NCBI GenBank assembly: GCA_017847835.1
Contig: JAGASH010000003.1
Location: 1-64,000 of the forward strand
DNA from: Oscillospiraceae bacterium
GTDB lineage: Bacteria > Bacillota > Clostridia > Oscillospirales > Ruminococcaceae
Reading direction: 5' to 3'
Length of the DNA: 64,000 nucleotides
This document shows, piece after piece, positions 61,389 to 64,000 of this stretch. The notes under the pieces are model-generated. The model did no database searches and had not been told where the DNA came from. It saw only the letters and a list, made by a program, of their open reading frames with translations. The translations under genes were made by a program, and so were the position numbers. Each line of letters opens with the position of its first letter. The stretch's first letter is position 1.

Positions 61389-61442
61389 TTTTGTCGTTTT
61401 TTGTGCTAGTGTGACATTCTGTCACCTGCGAAAACGACAAAA
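61389..61442. repeat. Nested inverted repeats in the gap before tRNA-Tyr
   Basis: TTTTGTCGTTTT (61389-61400) pairs perfectly with AAAACGACAAAA (61431-61442), and inside them GTGACA-TTC-TGTCAC (61411-61425) forms a second hairpin. The surrounding 61267-61388 shows no gene. Confidence 0.8.
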
Positions 61443-61448
61443 ACGCAG

Positions 61449-61478
61449 AAAAAGTCGGGCTTTTTAAGCCCGACTTTT
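61449..61478 (-). terminator. Terminator of the tRNA-Thr-tRNA-Tyr transcript
   Basis: AAGTCGGGCTT/AAGCCCGACTT stem with T-run on the minus strand, directly behind tRNA-Tyr. Confidence 0.9.
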
Positions 61479-61480
61479 AG

Positions 61481-61565
61481 TGGTGGGCGCAGGTGGATTC
61501 GGACCACCGAAGCGAAACGCAACAGATTTACAGTCTGCCCCCTTTGGCCACTCGGGAATGCGCCC
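61481..61565 (-). tRNA. tRNA-Tyr (anticodon GTA)
   Basis: 85 nt including encoded CCA. The acceptor pairs GGGCGCA with TGCGCCC; anticodon loop CTGTAAA; long variable arm as expected for bacterial tRNA-Tyr. Confidence 0.96.
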
Positions 61566-61584
61566 ATATAATCAAAAGAAAAAT

Positions 61585-61660
61585 TGGAGCTGGTGAACGG
61601 ACTCGAACCCCTGACCTGCTGATTACAAATCAGCTGCTCTACCAACTGAGCTACACCAGC
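61585..61660 (-). tRNA. tRNA-Thr (anticodon TGT)
   Basis: 76 nt including encoded CCA. The acceptor pairs GCTGGTG with CACCAGC; anticodon loop TTTGTAA; TTCGAGTCC T loop. First in a two-tRNA transcript. Confidence 0.96.
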
Positions 61661-61690
61661 ATTTGTTCCTCAATTTCTAACGACTTGTAT

Positions 61691-61719
61691 ATTATATCAC
61701 AACCTTGATAATTTGTCAA
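61691..61719 (-). promoter_or_regulatory. Sigma-A promoter of the tRNA-Thr-tRNA-Tyr operon
   Basis: Minus strand TTGACA (61719-61714), 17-bp spacer, TATAAT (61696-61691), both boxes at consensus. Confidence 0.93.
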
Positions 61720-61810
61720 GCACTTTTTTAAAAAAACTCAAATTTTTTTGTTTGATGTCAAAAAAAGGTTCCCGTGTAACGCATTACATTAAAAAAACTG
61801 TACAAATTGC

Positions 61811-61870
61811 AAAAAAATTCAAAAAAATCTAAAAAAACATCTAGCAATTTTTAGCGTTTTCTGTTATAAT
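61811..61870 (+). promoter_or_regulatory. ppdK promoter with phased A-tracts
   Basis: TATAAT (61865-61870) is preceded by TG one base upstream (extended -10); the -35 is poor. Three A7 tracts start at 61811, 61821 and 61831, exactly 10 bp apart, predicting intrinsic curvature or an UP-like element. Confidence 0.65.
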
Positions 61871-61947
61871 ATATGCAGGAGTTTTGGGGCAATTTTTTCC
61901 TGCCCGAAAAAAGCTCAAAATCTATCTATTTTAGGAGGAGATTTCCA

Positions 61948-64000
61948 ATGGCTAAAAAATGGGTCTATACCTTTAAAGAAGGTAATATGACTATGCGCAA
62001 CCTTCTCGGCGGTAAGGGCGCTAACCTTGCTGAAATGACCGAGATTGGTCTGCCCGTTCCCCAGGGTTTCACCATCACTACCGAGGCTTGCACTCAGTAC
62101 TATGAGGACGGCAGAAAAATCAACGATGAGATTATGCAGCAGGCTATGGAAGGCGTTAAGTGGATGGAAGAGGTTAACGGCAAGAAGTTCGGCGACCTCA
62201 AGAACCCGCTTCTCGTTTCCGTTCGTTCCGGTGCGCGCGCTTCGATGCCCGGTATGATGGACACTATCCTTAACCTCGGTCTTAACGACCAGGTTGTTGA
62301 GGCTATGATTGCCGGCAACCCCGACCCTAAGTTTGAAAGATTTGTTTACGACTCTTACAGAAGATTTATCCAGATGTTCTCCGACGTTGTTATGGAAGTC
62401 GGAAAGAAGTACTTCGAGCAGCTCATCGACGAGATGAAGGAGAAGAAGGGCGTTAAGTTCGACGTTGACCTCACCGCTGCTGACCTCAAGGAGCTCGCTA
62501 CTCAGTTCAAGGCTGAATACAAGAAGCAGCTCGGCGTTGACTTCCCCTCTGACCCCGTTGAACAGCTCAAGGCTGCTATCGAGGCTGTATTCCGTTCTTG
62601 GGACAACCCCCGTGCAAACGTTTATCGCCGCGATAACGATATCCCGTACAGCTGGGGTACTGCAGTAAACGTAATGCCGATGGTATTCGGTAACCTCAAC
62701 GACGACTCCGGTACAGGCGTTGCCTTCACTCGTGACCCCGCAACCGGCGAGAAGAAGCTCATGGGTGAGTTCCTCTTCAACGCACAGGGTGAGGACGTTG
62801 TTGCAGGCGTTCGTACTCCTATGCCTATCGCTCAGATGGCGGACAAGTTCCCTGAGGCTTATGACGAGTTCGTAAAGGTTTGCGGAATTCTCGAAGACCA
62901 CTATCGCGATATGCAGGATATGGAGTTCACCGTTGAAAACGGCAAGCTCTATATGCTTCAGTGCCGTAACGGTAAGAGAACCGCTCAGGCTGCTCTCAAG
63001 ATTGCCTGCGACCTCGTTGACGAGGGTATGATTGACGAGAAGAAGGCTGTTTCGATGATTGACCCGCGCAACCTCGACACTCTTCTCCACCCGCAGTTCG
63101 ATGCAAAGGCACTCAAGGCTGCTACTCCCGTAGGCAAGGGTCTCGGCGCTTCGCCCGGAGCTGCTTGCGGTAAGATTGTATTTACTGCTGACGACGCTGT
63201 TGAGTGGAAGTCCAGAGGTGAGAAGGTTGTTCTCGTTCGTCTGGAAACCTCTCCCGAGGACATCACCGGTATGAAGGCTGCTCAGGGTATCCTGACTGTT
63301 CGCGGCGGTATGACCTCTCACGCTGCCGTTGTTGCTCGTGGTATGGGTACCTGCTGCGTATCCGGCTGCGGCGATATCGCTATGGACGAGGAGAACAAGA
63401 AGTTCACGCTCGCAGGCAAGACCTATCACGAGGGTGACGCAATCTCCATCGACGGTTCTACCGGTAACATTTACGACGGCATTATCCCGACCGTTGACGC
63501 TACAATCGCAGGCGAGTTCGGCAGAATTATGGCTTGGGCTGACAAGTACAGAAAGCTCAAGGTTCGCACCAACGCTGATACTCCCACGGACGCTAAGAAG
63601 GCTCGTGAGCTCGGCGCTGAGGGTATCGGTCTTTGCCGTACTGAGCACATGTTCTTCGAGGCAGACAGAATTGCTGCTTTCCGTGAGATGATTTGCGCTG
63701 ATACCGTTGAAGAGCGCGAGGCTGCTCTCGACAAGATTCTGCCTTATCAGCAGGGTGACTTTGAGAAGCTCTATGAGGCTCTCGAGGGCTGCCCCGTTAC
63801 CATTCGCTTCCTTGACCCGCCTCTGCACGAATTCGTTCCTACCGAGGAAGAGGACATCAAGAAGCTTGCTGACGCTCAGGGCAAGTCTGTTGAAGACATC
63901 AAGAACATCATTCAGTCGCTCCACGAGTTCAACCCGATGATGGGTCACCGTGGCTGCCGTCTGGCTGTTACCTATCCCGAAATCGCTAAGATGCAGACAA
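61948..64000 (+). CDS. ppdK: Pyruvate, phosphate dikinase (3' end outside window)
   Basis: 684 codons are visible of a family usually near 875-880 residues, so roughly the last 190 are missing. The N-terminal ATP-grasp part holds GGKGANLAEMTEIGLPVPQGFT and VRSGARASMPGMMDT. The phospho-His is H458 in GGMTSHAAVVARGMG. The start of the PEP/pyruvate barrel contains GIGLCRTEHMF. Interconverts pyruvate and PEP with ATP/AMP/PPi, central to glycolysis in PPi-using anaerobes. ATG 61948 follows AGGAGGAGA. Strong codon bias suggests high expression and also creates a 677-residue antisense frame that is not a gene. Confidence 0.97.
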   Translation, partial: MAKKWVYTFKEGNMTMRNLLGGKGANLAEMTEIGLPVPQGFTITTEACTQYYEDGRKINDEIMQQAMEGVKWMEEVNGKKFGDLKNPLLVSVRSGARASMPGMMDTILNLGLNDQVVEAMIAGNPDPKFERFVYDSYRRFIQMFSDVVMEVGKKYFEQLIDEMKEKKGVKFDVDLTAADLKELATQFKAEYKKQLGVDFPSDPVEQLKAAIEAVFRSWDNPRANVYRRDNDIPYSWGTAVNVMPMVFGNLNDDSGTGVAFTRDPATGEKKLMGEFLFNAQGEDVVAGVRTPMPIAQMADKFPEAYDEFVKVCGILEDHYRDMQDMEFTVENGKLYMLQCRNGKRTAQAALKIACDLVDEGMIDEKKAVSMIDPRNLDTLLHPQFDAKALKAATPVGKGLGASPGAACGKIVFTADDAVEWKSRGEKVVLVRLETSPEDITGMKAAQGILTVRGGMTSHAAVVARGMGTCCVSGCGDIAMDEENKKFTLAGKTYHEGDAISIDGSTGNIYDGIIPTVDATIAGEFGRIMAWADKYRKLKVRTNADTPTDAKKARELGAEGIGLCRTEHMFFEADRIAAFREMICADTVEEREAALDKILPYQQGDFEKLYEALEGCPVTIRFLDPPLHEFVPTEEEDIKKLADAQGKSVEDIKNIIQSLHEFNPMMGHRGCRLAVTYPEIAKMQT

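Noticed and set aside
61915..63948. 677-codon open frame antisense to ppdK
   Set aside because: It mirrors the biased codons of ppdK, has no ribosome site or family motif, and ppdK is unmistakable on the plus strand.

Overview
The window looks like a chromosomal segment of a Gram-positive endospore-lineage bacterium in the class Clostridia, most likely an Oscillospiraceae/Ruminococcus-type gut or rumen anaerobe. This placement is inferred from gene content and not from a marker search. The evidence is a nine-subunit V-type ATPase, a division and cell-wall cluster with PASTA-containing FtsI/SpoVD, cwlD, spmA and spmB, pyruvate phosphate dikinase, frequent TTG starts behind strong Shine-Dalgarno sequences, and textbook sigma-A promoters.

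Layout. 1-400: tail of a structured RNA or mobile-element end, then copy A of a dispersed hairpin repeat. 415-1962 (-): flotillin. 2266-10814 (+): V-ATPase operon G/H-C-I-K-F-E-A-B-D closed by a terminator. 10967-18290 (-): relA/spoT, recJ, purB and cwlD, with repeat copies B and C in the two large gaps. 18484-26739 (+): alaS, then a tight operon HIT-holA-rnmV-MBOAT-DHHW-rluA. 26963-32508 (+): PilZ protein, diguanylate cyclase, orphan ParA, ComFB-domain protein and MreB, which reads as a cyclic-di-GMP and cell-morphology block. 33042-48041 (+): dcw cluster mraZ-rsmH-ftsL-ftsI-murE-murF-mraY-ftsW-murG-murA-ftsQ-ftsZ. It has MraZ-box-like repeats at its promoter and no murD, murC or murB. 48211-51378 (+): two unrecognised genes, a membrane protein and a 768-residue zinc-finger protein with a disordered tail. 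51490-53258: AbrB regulator (-), spmA, spmB and a 30-residue protein made almost only of Asn and Gln. 53393-58439: tRNA-Ser, a lipoprotein, then a small phage cassette (tail-fibre-like protein, C-lectin-like adhesin, coiled-coil protein, holin, amidase-SPOR endolysin) with no integrase, head or packaging genes. 58525-61129 (-): LRR lipoprotein and an ABC exporter under an XRE-AbrB fusion regulator. 61481-61660 (-): tRNA-Tyr and tRNA-Thr. 61948-end (+): ppdK, cut by the window edge.

How it fits together. Most of the segment is housekeeping: ion-motive ATPase, stringent response, purine synthesis, DNA repair, translation, peptidoglycan synthesis and septation. The most unusual signals are (i) a roughly 250-bp intergenic element present three times in 17 kb, built from consecutive hairpins whose stems change in a compensatory way while loops stay fixed; (ii) the Asn/Gln microprotein beside spmAB; (iii) the PilZ-GGDEF-ParA-ComFB-MreB neighbourhood; and (iv) the isolated adhesin-lysis phage cassette carrying a long perfect hairpin inside its lectin-like coding region.
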